A stretch of 64,000 nt of DNA from Ceratotherium simum simum (lineage: Eukaryota > Chordata > Mammalia > Perissodactyla > Rhinocerotidae), in assembly GCF_000283155.1 (NCBI RefSeq), contig NW_004454216.1, positions 2,294,662 through 2,358,661 of the forward strand. The letters run 5' to 3'. Both the position numbers and the translations under genes were made by a program. Shown one piece after another: positions 44,701 through 56,700 of the stretch (position 1 is the stretch's first letter; every line of letters begins with the position of its first letter). The notes beneath the pieces were generated by a model. The model did no database searches. It was not told the DNA's origin and saw nothing but the letters and a program-made list of their open reading frames with translations.

Positions 44701-47700
44701 TCCCAGCGGGTCCCCAAACTGCTCTCAGGATAAAAACCCAAATCCATTAACTAACTTGTCTTTCAAGACCTGGCATGGTCTGGCCCTGACTGCCTGGCAT
44801 GGTCTGGCCCTGACTGCCGCCAGCCTCCTCTCACCACTCCTCAGCCCCTGCTGTCTGCTCCCAATGTCATGTTCTCACTAACTCGTGTCTTGAGAAACTC
44901 CTGCAAACCCTTCACATCTCTCCTCAAACATCACCTCCTCCCACTCGGTCAGGCTCCGTCTTACATGTCCTCATAGCACCTGCCTCTGTTGACAGTCGTC
45001 CACTTCTATGTGTGTGCACTGGTCATCTCCCTGTTTGTGCTCCATCCATTCCCCTGCAAACCACATTTCTCAGGCTCCCCTGCGGGCAGGTTCCAGCGAG
45101 GTCTAACACACAGGAGGCACGCACAGTGGGAGACTGCTCTGGGCAGTGATTCCGGAGGGGCTGCGTTTCCTCCCTGCTTCCAGCTCCTGCCAAGCACACC
45201 CTCCCTCTTGAACCCCGCTCAGTTCTCATCCCTAGCTTTGTCCCTTTAGCCCTGGGGCAGGAGTGACTCCTGTTGCTGGTCTCTGCATTGCCTCCGCATC
45301 CCCTTTTGGGTTTTCAGCTCTCCCAACACATTTGTAATTAGTTCCTTGTATCAGATTCCTTCTATCGGTCTCCCTGGTCTAGGCTCTGGTTCTAGACTGG
45401 ACCCTGACTGAGACAGTGACTTATCTGATTACTCTGTCTCCTGCAGTCTTGTGAGTAACTAACCAATTCCTTTTAAAAAAACATGCTCCACTGCTGCTGA
45501 GTTCCTAAGCCCTGCCCGGCCTGCGGCTCCCCACAGTGAGGTTCTCTGCCCCGCCACTTCTCAGGCCTGCTAGGCCCATGTGTGACTCAACAAGGGAAGG
45601 AATTGCTCAGCCCCAGTTTCAGGGACTGGCACCACCAGCATCAGGCCCTGTGGGCCCTCACCCTGCAGTCATTGGCTAACTGACCCTCTGCCTGCACTTC
45701 TGTTCTGGTAACCCCTAGTACTGCCCCCTGCCCAGGAGTGGGTGCTTCCCAGGCTCTGGCCAGCCCTCCCTGGGCTAGTGGCTGAGGCCTTCCTACTTGC
45801 TGACATCCCTGATGCCCCCTGCCTGGATTCCCGAACACTGTTTCCTAGTGGGGACCCAATTCCCGTGTTCTTACCACCTGTTGGGACACCCCATTACTGC
45901 TGCCTGCCTGCCTCATCTGCTGTTGTCTAAATTCACCATGCCTGGATCTAGTACTGATCATGAACCTGGGACAGTTGCCCAGCACAGGTCTGTGGGTGCT
46001 GCCATCACTTCCACCCCCAGCCCAGTCAGCTTGGCCCACCCACCAGTGATCACACAGTGCCTGCCCTGAGATATACATGGTGTGTGTGTGTGTATGTGTG
46101 TGTGTGTGTGTGTGTGTAAAATGGAAAGGCAACTAAGTCCTAAGGAGAGAGGCCAGACATGCAGGACATTTACATACATGGTGATCTTGACCGAGGAGGT
46201 GACATTGCCGCTGAGGAAGGTGACTGCAATGCTGGTGTCCTTTTTTCTCGGCTCCTGCAAGTAAAACTCCACGAAGCTGTGATGCACTAGGAAACCAAAG
46301 CAGAGCAGATGACAGGGCCAGAGGTCAGCAGGGGCAACACACAAAAAGCCCCAGGGAGCAGCAGTGCGGTTAGGAGTCTCAGCTCTACCGCTCAGTGGCT
46401 GTGGGACCTGGGGCAGGTTACCTGTCATCGCAGGTCCCCAGCTTCCTCAAGTGCAAATTAGGGGTAATAAAAACAGATACCCCACAGGTCTGACTGAGAA
46501 TTAAATGAGTTAATACATATAAAGTCCTTAGCCAGTGCCTGTGCCGAGGAAGCAGTCAATAGGTTAGTTTTTATTATTACTGTAACGCTAGAATGTCCCA
46601 CTCCTCCCTGTTTGATGACATTAGCCTGGTGGTGTGATTTTGAAAGAACTAAAAAGGATCTGTCTTATACTAAATAATCAACTCATAAAATACAGCAATG
46701 CCACCCCTCCCCCATACACACAGTGTCAGGGAACCCAATTGTGTGTGTAGGAGACAATTATTGCCCTCCCTGTGGCGGCTGGGTGCCGATGGGGCATGTT
46801 GGTTAGAACATAGGTTGAGAATATGACCTGTTGACAGCAGGTTCTCAGAAGAGGGGGCAGAGACGTGAGTGTGGAGGCAGGTGGGGGCATGAAGAGAGTA
46901 CAGATTTTGGAGTCAGAAGATCTGGAGTTGAATCCTGACTTTTTCCCCCAACTGTGTAGCCTTAGGCACATCACTTAGTCCCTCAGAGCCTCCCTTTCGT
47001 CATGCCCACCTCTCAGAGCTGGGCTGTCAAGTGAGCCGACATATGTGAAAACACACAGTTGACTCTTGCAACCCACCTCATTCCTAAGAGGTAGCCATGA
47101 ATTCTCTCTGGCCTGAAGTTAGAAACACCCCCAGCTAGTCTCCCAAATTCTCCCATTGACAAAGGGTGGGGAATTACTGCTTACTGGGTTCCAGTCACTG
47201 TGCTAGTGACTTCTGTATACTATTTTATTTTATCCTCACAACTGATTCTTTGAAGTAGGTACTGTTATTGTTTCCATTTTCATGATGATATAGAGGATCA
47301 GAAAGGTTGAGGAACTTGCTCCTGATCACACAGCTGATAAGTGGAGAAGATGAGACTGAAATCCAGGTGTGTGTGACCAGAGTCTGAGCTTTGGGCTCCA
47401 CTCCCACTGCACCAGGCCTTCTAGGACCAAGAAGGTATGGCCACAAAGATTCCTCCACCAACCAAACACAAGCTGATCAGAAAATCAGTTAGAATTAGGG
47501 TGGCCATATAATTTACCATCCAAACCAGCATACTTTTGTCTTGTACACACAACAAACCAGACAGGACCCCAGGATAACAAGCATAAACCAAGAAGTATAG
47601 TCAGCCTAGTTGAGATGCAAATAGCACAGGGAAGGATGATGGTTCAGCCTGTAATATGTTTCAGAGATTCTAAGACACATTTTTCTCTCACATTTAACAT

Positions 47701-50700
47701 CCTTCACAATCACTGGCATCTTAGCTGCAATGAAATGCAGTGGTCAGAAGCAACGGTGAACAGTTGGAATATGAAGGTGAAGGGGAAGGAGGGCAGAGGG
47801 ACAAGGTTCAGTATTCCTCAGGGGCTCTGACCTAGGAGGCCTGCCAGGGTGGGAGACACACAGGATGGGCACCAAGGAGGGGTAAAAAAAGTATGGCAGG
47901 AAGAAGCCAGAGGGGAATCCCAAGTACTACTCTAGAGAGAACGCACATTGCAGGGCAGATTTCTGTGGTGGGAGGGGGGGAATTAGGATCAGTATATAGA
48001 CAGTAAGATGCCCCCAAGTCGTCATCTGTGAAGCAATAGATTGACCAGCTCCAAAAGTTCTGGTTCTATCTAACACCATTACTGACTTCAGCCCCTTCCC
48101 ATGACATCTTTGCCCTGGTCCTTCACCTCGCACCTTGGCTACCATGCTGGGCTGGATACAGCCCAAGCCGGAACCCTGGACTCTACTGGACAGCACACTG
48201 GCAGAGCTGAGTTTGCACTTTCCCCCAACTCACCACAGTATGGAGCCTTGGAAGAGGTCAGGAGGTAGACTCTCACTTCCTTGGGAAGCGGCTCTATCTT
48301 GACACCATCTTGTTCCACCAGCCCTGGAAATCAAGAAGCAAAGACAGTAGAGCGCTGAGGAGGCCATTTCAGGGTCCCGTGGTACCCAGCCAAGTATTGA
48401 TTAATTCATGCGCCCATTCATTCTACAGACAACTGCACTGTGTGCTCATCATGTGCCATGCCCTGCGGTCAGTCCCAGGACACAAGCAACTCAGTCCAGC
48501 GGAGGTGGACACACAAGGAAACAGCAAGTACATTCTTCAGATCACCTGGCCCATTCTCGGGAGATATTTACAAGAAATTTGAAATTAAGTCTCTAACTTG
48601 CAAATAACAATCTATACAATTGTTCTAATGGCATTTGTGTCCTGTGCAGTGTGAGCACAGGAAAATGTTTGACCTGAAGAATAATGGTTGACAAGTCAGG
48701 GAAGGGCATTCCAGGTAGAGTACAGTTGGGCAAAGGAAACATGAAAAGCTCTCAGGGGTATGAGTAGTTAGCACCCTGGGGGGCTCAGTGCTAGGGAAGG
48801 AGTAGTGAGAGATGAGGCTGAGCAGACAGTGTGAAGTGGTTGTCACACCAGCTGGACCACCACATCTGGGGGAAACCGTGACACATGCCCACTGAGTAGG
48901 AAGTAATGTTGATTTGCTTTATTATGGGAGATACCCCTACTTTAACATTTTGTCAAGCTGGTATCCATTTCATTCATGTAAGCAATGACAGGCTGCTACC
49001 ATTCTGAGTGACAGCCAGGGGTGGGAAGTAGGAGAGTAAGGAAGGGGGAAGGAACCATTTACACTTCCCAGGAGTTTTTCCTGGAGCCCTTCAGCCTGGA
49101 TAACGCCAGGATATTTGCAGTGATGATCTGCAAAATGATCTGCACAAGGTGAGTTGAGGTCAGATCCCTCAGCCTTCCTGGAGCCCTTCTCCCCAGACTG
49201 GCCCAGATCATCCAGGAATGTGCCCAACCCAACCAGCAATTAGGCACCTCTCCAGCTGGCACATGGTCACCATAGCCTCACACCTCTACAGTGGGCCACG
49301 GGTGCCAGTCTTGGGGACTCCTCCACAACTCCTCGATTTAGAGTCTATCAGGAGTTGGAGAATGACTGGCCTAGCTAGAAAGACCTATGGAAAACATCCC
49401 TTCTGAGAGTGGGGTCAGAGGCTCTGGACTACACCAATGTTTCTAGAAAGTGTCCTGAGACTGGACTTGCAGACGAGGGGGTTGTGTGTGTGAAGGGTGT
49501 GTTCAGAGTGGGTATGACATCAGGCAGCAGTACAGAGGGTGAGGGGTGGGATACAGAGGGCCAAATGCCATCTTCCAGGTGAGAACAGGCTGAACACCTC
49601 ATTGGTTAATTTCTTTACCCCAGTTGGGTAGATTTCTTGACCAAAGGGAATCAGGACTTAAAGAGGTGATGACTAGCAAGACCTGGACTTTCCCCAAATT
49701 GTCAAAGGACACCAAAGAGGTGGCATTTACCTATCCTTGGACAGGAAAGCAGAAAAGGGTTAAAACAATCCAGACAGTGCCCAGCCAGAAAGGCCTTGTA
49801 GCTGGCACAGGGAAAGGCCATCAACGGACAGGAATTCTCCAGGGCACTGATGTAGAGGTGCACAGCCCTCATGTGATCACAAATCAGGTAACTGTAGCCT
49901 AAACAGGGGGAAAAAACACAACCAAGGTTTCAGTTCAAGACAAATGGAAACTCCCTCCGTGCTAGTTATTGTAACTCTATTGAATTTTATATTCCAGCAG
50001 GCTATAAATACATGGGATGTCCCCGGAGCCATATTTTTAAAATATTAACAGACATAGTTACTGCACTCTCCCTTTTCCTTTTCCACTTTCCTGAGATACC
50101 TAAGCTTAATCTACCAGGAAAACTGCTTCATTTCAGACCCATTCTTCCATGATCATGCAAACTCTCTTTCCAAAAATGGGAGCACACAGAGAGTTGGAGA
50201 TTCTGACCCCACTTCTCAAAATAGATATCTGTCTGCACATTTCTACCTTTTGCATCATCTCCCATACAACCAGCGTTTTACAACATTATTACACCCAACC
50301 CAGCAAGGAGACAGTGAAGGGAGTCAGCAGCAGTTCATGGTCAATCTCTGAAAGCCAATGTGCTGAGGTTCACTTGGCCAAATGACTGATACGCTGAATT
50401 TCCAAACCAATTTAACAAAAACTTGGTTTTCTTGTTATTGTTGTTGTATACTATTGAAAAATTTTCAATATCTCACATTGGATGAATTGGCTGGGGCTAA
50501 GACTCTGTAGCGAGCCACAAACTCCAGGCTTCTGGGTCTTCAAACTCTCCCTTCACTTTGGGACCCCCTCGGTGGGACCTCCACCAAATCTGAGCTGTGT
50601 GTTGACTTTCCTTTCCTCCATGGTTGGGACACTCTGTATGGCTAAGCTCCTTTCAGCTGCAGTTTAGCAGCAAACTAAACCCTTCTCCAATTGTGTCATG

Positions 50701-53700
50701 AAAAAAAATGAAAAGTGGCCGACTAAAATGCCACAGAAATTTTCAAAAGCCATTAAAACCAAACTATCTCATTTAATTAGAATTGCTGGAAAATTTATAA
50801 ATTGTTGGAAGAAATATGTTTTTCGGAAAATCAGTGAACTAGATTAATGATTATTCAATAACATTGTCAAAAGAATCCTCAAAATGGTAAAACATCGGTA
50901 AAACAGGAAAAGACTAAAAACACAGTAAACAGAAATGAGGATAAAATTCCCATATGAAATGCTGATCGGTTGGCTATGTTCATAAGAAGAATATAAGAAG
51001 ACTAAACAACGCTTGATGCGTAGCTTTTGACACATTTAATATTATTTGAAATGATAATAAGAAAAATACGTTCAGTGACTATATTCAAAAAGGACATGCC
51101 AGAAGAATATATTTAGAAGAGAAGAAATGTATATTTATTGAATATATTCAAGAAGATTATTTTGAAAACAATTTTGGAGAACTGTTAAATCTAGTAAATT
51201 TGGGGGGAAGGTCATGCAGTGAATTGATCCTTCAGCCAGCTAGCTTTAGGCAAATTGATCTGCTTCTGCCACAACTAGGCTCTGCAGAGGATGTAGCTAG
51301 TGTGGACTTATGCTACTAAAGCTGGCCCCAGGAAGAACAGAGGTTATTGGCTTGAGTGATTTTAGATCACAAAGGGCCTAAGAAGTGGGGAGGGCAGCAT
51401 AAGTATGGTGCAGGCTTTACATTTCAGACGCTCTTCCCCTAGAATTCTCCAAAGACATCCGTTCAGTAAGTGCTGAGTAAGCTTTATGGGACCTAGCAAA
51501 GGGCACAGGAAGGAAAACCCTCTGTGGCCCACACTGGCTGTCTCAGTACAAAGGCTAGTGGTGAATTCCAGTCTCTGGGGTAGCCAAACACCAACTCTCT
51601 GGCTTTCTGACCTGCATGAATGAAGCTGGGACAGCCAGGTTGGTCTTGGCCTCCGTTGACGAAGTAGTCCACGTGTCCAACAGGAATCCGAATACCCAAA
51701 TCTGAAAGGAGCAGAACCCCATTAACTTCTTACTGCAGGGGCGTATGTCCCGTGTCCCACAGCAGGGTCCACTGGTAGCAGAGCCTGAGGTCTGACCTCG
51801 GGAGCCCACCCGCTCTCTGTGCTGGATGGGTGCCCACCTCCCTGCTAAGTGCCGTGAGACTGCAGAACTGGCTCTCAGCTTTCTAAAGGGGTTTTCCACG
51901 CTGAAAGGAAGCAAAAAAGAATAAATTCCTAAGAAGATACTCATATTTCCCTAATAAAATTAGGAAAAATATCCCTTAACATACATTTTTATAAATCAGT
52001 AAATGTTATAAGCTTAGTAAATTTCCTTGTCAAATAGTTTCTATTTTGCTTTGAGTAATAGTTCAGATAAATATGTTTGAGGCCGCATTTCCACAGTCTC
52101 CAGCATAACATATTTTTGTGCTCTCCTGACTGAGCAGAAATATGACCTGGCTATGAAGAGATGAGTTCAAGAGCCTCCAGCCCTCCTCTCATCATTGTGA
52201 CCATATCTGACCCCTCAGATTGGGTCAGATCCAGCTGCCACAGACCCCGATTTTCTCCTTCATATCACCTATCACTGTTGTAAGCAATTGATGGGTATTA
52301 TTTATGTGATGTCATCTATCCAGGGATTAAACAAGGACCTAGAAGTCATCTTCGATTCCTTCCTTTCTCTCACTCCCTGCATTCAGCCCATCACCAGGCT
52401 GGTCAGCTCTACCTCCAAAATCTATCCTGAATCTTTCCACTTCTCTGTCTCTACTGCCACCACCTTTGCCCAAACCACCATCATTTCTCGCCCAGACTAC
52501 CCCTGCAAACATCCTCTAAAGAGCCTCCGGGCTTCCTTCTGTGCCTTCCTGCACTCCATCCTCTGCAGAGCAGTCACAGTAATTTTTTTAAAAAATTCAA
52601 ACCATCACCTGGTTCCCACTGATTGTAGAATAAAATTTAAACTCCTGGCCGTGGCCATCTGGGTCCCGCTCCCTCTTCTCCAAACTTTCTCGGTACGTCA
52701 CGCACCGCATTCTAACCACGGGGTTTTCTTTCCTGTCCCCACCCACGTCCAGGCGTTCGTTTTGGCTGTCCTCTCCACTTAGAATGTTCTTCTCCCAGCT
52801 CTTCCCAGGGCTGACTCATTCTCATCCTCGAAGTCTCACCTCAAATATTGCCTCCTTGGACAGACTTTCCTCAATAATCTTACTTGAAGTCGACTCCCTG
52901 CCCAAGTCACCCTCTCTCCAGCATCCTTCATTATCATAATCATAATTGTAATTATCCTGTCTGTGTACTTGTTTGTAAGCTCCATGACAGCAAGGCCATT
53001 ACCTGTCTTTCCTCTGCTATATCCCCAATCCCAGCAGAGTACCTGGCACATGTGAGTGCCTAAGAAATACTTATTAAAGGAATAAATGAATGAATGCTTG
53101 CCCAATCAGCCTGGATGTTCCACGTGGGCAGTGACCTTCTTCAGTGTTTTGTTCATTGCAGTATTCTCAGTGCCTACCACATAGCTCAATAAAGATTGAG
53201 TAAATGGAATAATTATAAAGATTGATTGAATAAATGGAATAATTTTGGGGGGGAGGTCACATTAGGAAGACGTTCCAACTTTGAAGGGGACTGAGAGGCC
53301 TAGCTCAAGTAAATGGGGACCTAATAAGTCACCTATTTAGCAAATTTAGGGACAGAATATTCTTCTCCCAGCTCTTCCCAGGGCTGACTCATTCTCCTTA
53401 TTAACTAACATGATTAATTAACCCAACAGCTAAGCGGAGGCCTGTGGGTTTTGGTTTCCTATCTGTGAAATGAAGGTGAGAAAGAGGGTTGAACTATATG
53501 ACTGCATGAATGATGAATCATGAGAATCTGTGAGACTCTTGGACACGAAAAGAAGGCTTCTGACCAAAGGAAATGAGACACGGACATCTCTTACTTGACC
53601 CTCAAACACTTCCAGTGAGAGAGAGATGTTAGTTGTTCGTGCACCCACCACGCTGAGTACAGGGCCGGGCACAGACTCCATGGGCATTTGATATCAAGTA

Positions 53701-56700
53701 GAAATGAGAAGGATTGCCCACCTCCTTTCCCAGCTGGTCAGAAGACCTTAATTTGCTCATAATGGATTCAGAGTCGGCAGGGGTGTCTTTCCTGGGCCTG
53801 TCATTATTAGAGGGAGGATTTCTCATTCTTCACAGGCCTGAAGGGCTGGGCTCATTCTCCAGGGAGGAAGGAAGTCCTAAGAGGCCTGAGTATCTGCCTG
53901 AGGAGTTGGAATGCCCCAATCCCCTGGGGCCAGGCACATTCACCCTGAAAAAGCAGCATGACTTTCCCATATATCAGCCAGGCAGCAGTGCCCTCCTCAG
54001 CACTCCCTCAGCACAAGATTTAGCATTGAATCAGAGAGAGAGACTCATGACCAAACGTTTTTGGTCCACGAATGAGAATCCTGCTGCCTGCTGCTGGCTA
54101 AAAATAAAACCATTCATCTCGTGTCAGAGAATGACAGAGCTGGGAGAGACTTTCAAGATCATGCTGGTAAACTCCTCACTGTGCAACAGAGGCTCAGAGG
54201 AGGAGGGAATCTGCCCAGAGCCACACAGCTAGATGCCAGCCTCCTAGCCCCTGCCCTGTGCTCATTCCCCCAACCCCAGGAAGGTCACCCCAGCTCACTG
54301 TCCGTGTCTGTGTGGATGGCTTCCACAAAGAGGGCGTCTCCAGCGTCCAGGCGCTCCTCCAGGCTGGCTCTGGTGTACTCCGGTCCAGCAGGGTCCAAGC
54401 CTGCCAGGACAGACTGATGTCAGGGGCCCCTTTCCTCTCAACCGCAGGAACCCTCATGGACCCACCGAAACCTACCCCGGCAGTCCTTCCGGTTCAGATC
54501 AGAGAGTCCCCCAACCAGGACCCAGGGGTGGAGAACGAGCTCAGGACCACCATACCCAGAAAACCCCACTGTGTTGTCTCTAACCTCTCAATGACCCAGT
54601 TTCTCTGGCTCTAAAATGAGCTTGATAACACTAAACATGTGGCAAGGGTTAATGTGAGTAATATTAATCCTCATGTAGTAATAACAGTAGCTATAATTTT
54701 TGAGCAGTTACTGTGTGCCAGAACTCGTGCTGGGCAGTTTCACACGCTCTAGTTCTCACGAGAACACAGTGAAGTAAATCTTATTCTCCCCACATCTCAG
54801 TTTGGATCCCTTTCCCTCTTCCTCCCAAAATGCAGATGCTGAGACAAGAATTTAAAGTGCAAGTAGCTTATTTGGGAGAAAATCACAGAAAGCATAGTAA
54901 GGGAATGGGAAAACGAGTCAGAGAATGAAGGAAAATTTTCATGAATGGGTTATTACCTTGCGTGACTGGGTCTCATCCCCCTGGGGCCCCTCTGAGGAGC
55001 TCTGTAGAACATGCCTCAGAATTGTTCCATTGGGGGGCCAGGGAGCTGGGGCATTTACCACCCAACTCTAGTCCCTTATTGATTAAGAGTAGCTCCTGAA
55101 GCCTCAAGTCCCCTGCACTTTTGCAAGTATTTAGCAAAACTGCCTAAAGATGATTTTCACAGTTGGCCAAGGAGATATGTGTGGGCTGTTACAACCCATT
55201 TTACAGATGTGGAAACTGAGGCTTAGAAAGAAATACATGGCCTCTTACACTGACATTAGAGATCCTGCAATGATAACACAATACTATTTTATGCAAAAGG
55301 GCCACAATAAGTAAATTTTATTGGTAATAGATGACTCAATCATAAGACCAAAGGCTCGACACTCCCCTCTGCTCGCCTCAGCAAAGGCATTTCCAGGGCT
55401 TTCTCTCTCTGTCTCTAAACCCGGGAGGATGGGGAAAGAAAAGTGTTACCTGTGATCCGTCCCAATTGGCCTTTGTAGAAATGTCCCACCATGCCCCCAA
55501 CGTGGGCCCCCAGGCTAACACCAAGGATGTGGATTGAGGACTCCGATACACCCAGCACCTAGAACAGGACATTTACAGCGAGTTGCATTTGGGCCCCAGC
55601 AGCCCCTGGCCTCACAGGGTCACTCTTTTCCCCGAGGCTTCAGAAGCAGAGGGCCCCGGGCATGCCACACCCGCCACACAGGCTTCAGGAAAAGAGGCAG
55701 AATTCTCATCCGTGTATCACTCGCTCGCCTATTGGGCTCCCCACCTTAACAATCCCCTCACTTTCCCTTTGGTGCCCAGAGCGCGTGAGTAATGACCGTG
55801 GCCATTCTCTCCTGAGGGACCACAAAAGCTGGCATCGGCACTCCCTATCATAGGCGCAGGGGCACATTTTACAGAGGAGGAGCGGGAGGCTCAGAGAGGT
55901 TCAATAACCTGCCCAGGGTCAGCACAGTAAGTGGCAGAGCCAAGATTTGAACCAAAGACCAAAAAGGCACTGGATGGCTCTGTTTCAGCCCTAAAGCTCC
56001 TCCGCATGTGTTGCTTCTTTTTTTCCAACCCCTCTCCCCTCCATAAGCAGCCCAAACTCACCCTAAGCTCTTCTGCACCTACCAGGAGTTTCCTGAGGAA
56101 ACGGGAGATCTCGAGTCCCAGCTTGACCACGTTTTCCACGGCTGAGAAGTAGGCCCCTGAGGAGCCATAAACCCAGTCCACAGCAATCACGTTAGCATCC
56201 ACTGCCCGCAGAAGGGCGCCAATGAATTTATCAATCCAGGAAGGCTTTGTTCCTAAAGCCCTAGACATGGGCCAAGAAAGGAGAGGACGATTATCTGCCA
56301 CGGTGATATCCATTGTCATGGAAACCTCTCTTAACAGAATAAATCCAGGAAAAAAACAGTCAAAACTGGGGAAGGGGGTATATGGGCAGTAAATCACACA
56401 GCACTTTGAGCAGAAGGAGGACATAATCCTAAAGTCACCCCTAAAGGGCTTCTGCCAGCACACATGCGGCCTGTGTGCAAATTATAGAAGGGAGCCTTTC
56501 ATCCAGGGAGATGCAACCTCATGCCAGGGCTCAGAACTCAGGTCGGATTTCACTCATTCATTCATTCAGCAAATGGGCCAGGCAGTATGCTAGGTGCTTT
56601 GTGAGAAATAAAGAAAAACAAGATATAGTTCCTATCCTTCTGGAATTTACAGTATGTTAGCACTTTTCTAGGAAAAGGAAAATGATAGAAAAAATTCCAG

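Larger units (their letters stand above)
42818..46177 (-). other. PLA1A: PLA1A intron 9
   Basis: 3.4 kb. Holds a poly(T) at about 43779-43798, a MER5A-like element at 44150-44285, an L2 at 44650-44960 with a 24-bp exact tandem duplication, and a (TG)n tract near its 5' end at 46079-46118. Confidence 0.8.
46287..48233 (-). other. PLA1A: PLA1A intron 8
   Basis: 1.9 kb with MIR elements at about 46380-46590 (+), 46890-47050 (+) and 47180-47430 (-). No other gene. Confidence 0.8.

Noticed and set aside
45958..46428. 156-codon minus-strand open frame
   Set aside because: It contains PLA1A exon 9 in frame but runs through both splice sites and a (CA)n tract; the protein beyond the exon is intron.
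52288..52782. 164-codon + strand open frame
   Set aside because: Overlaps L2 3' sequence in PLA1A intron 5 and has no protein-family signature.
55891..56463. 190-codon minus-strand open frame
   Set aside because: Only 56083-56260 (PLA1A exon 3) is coding; the rest is intron and a MIR.
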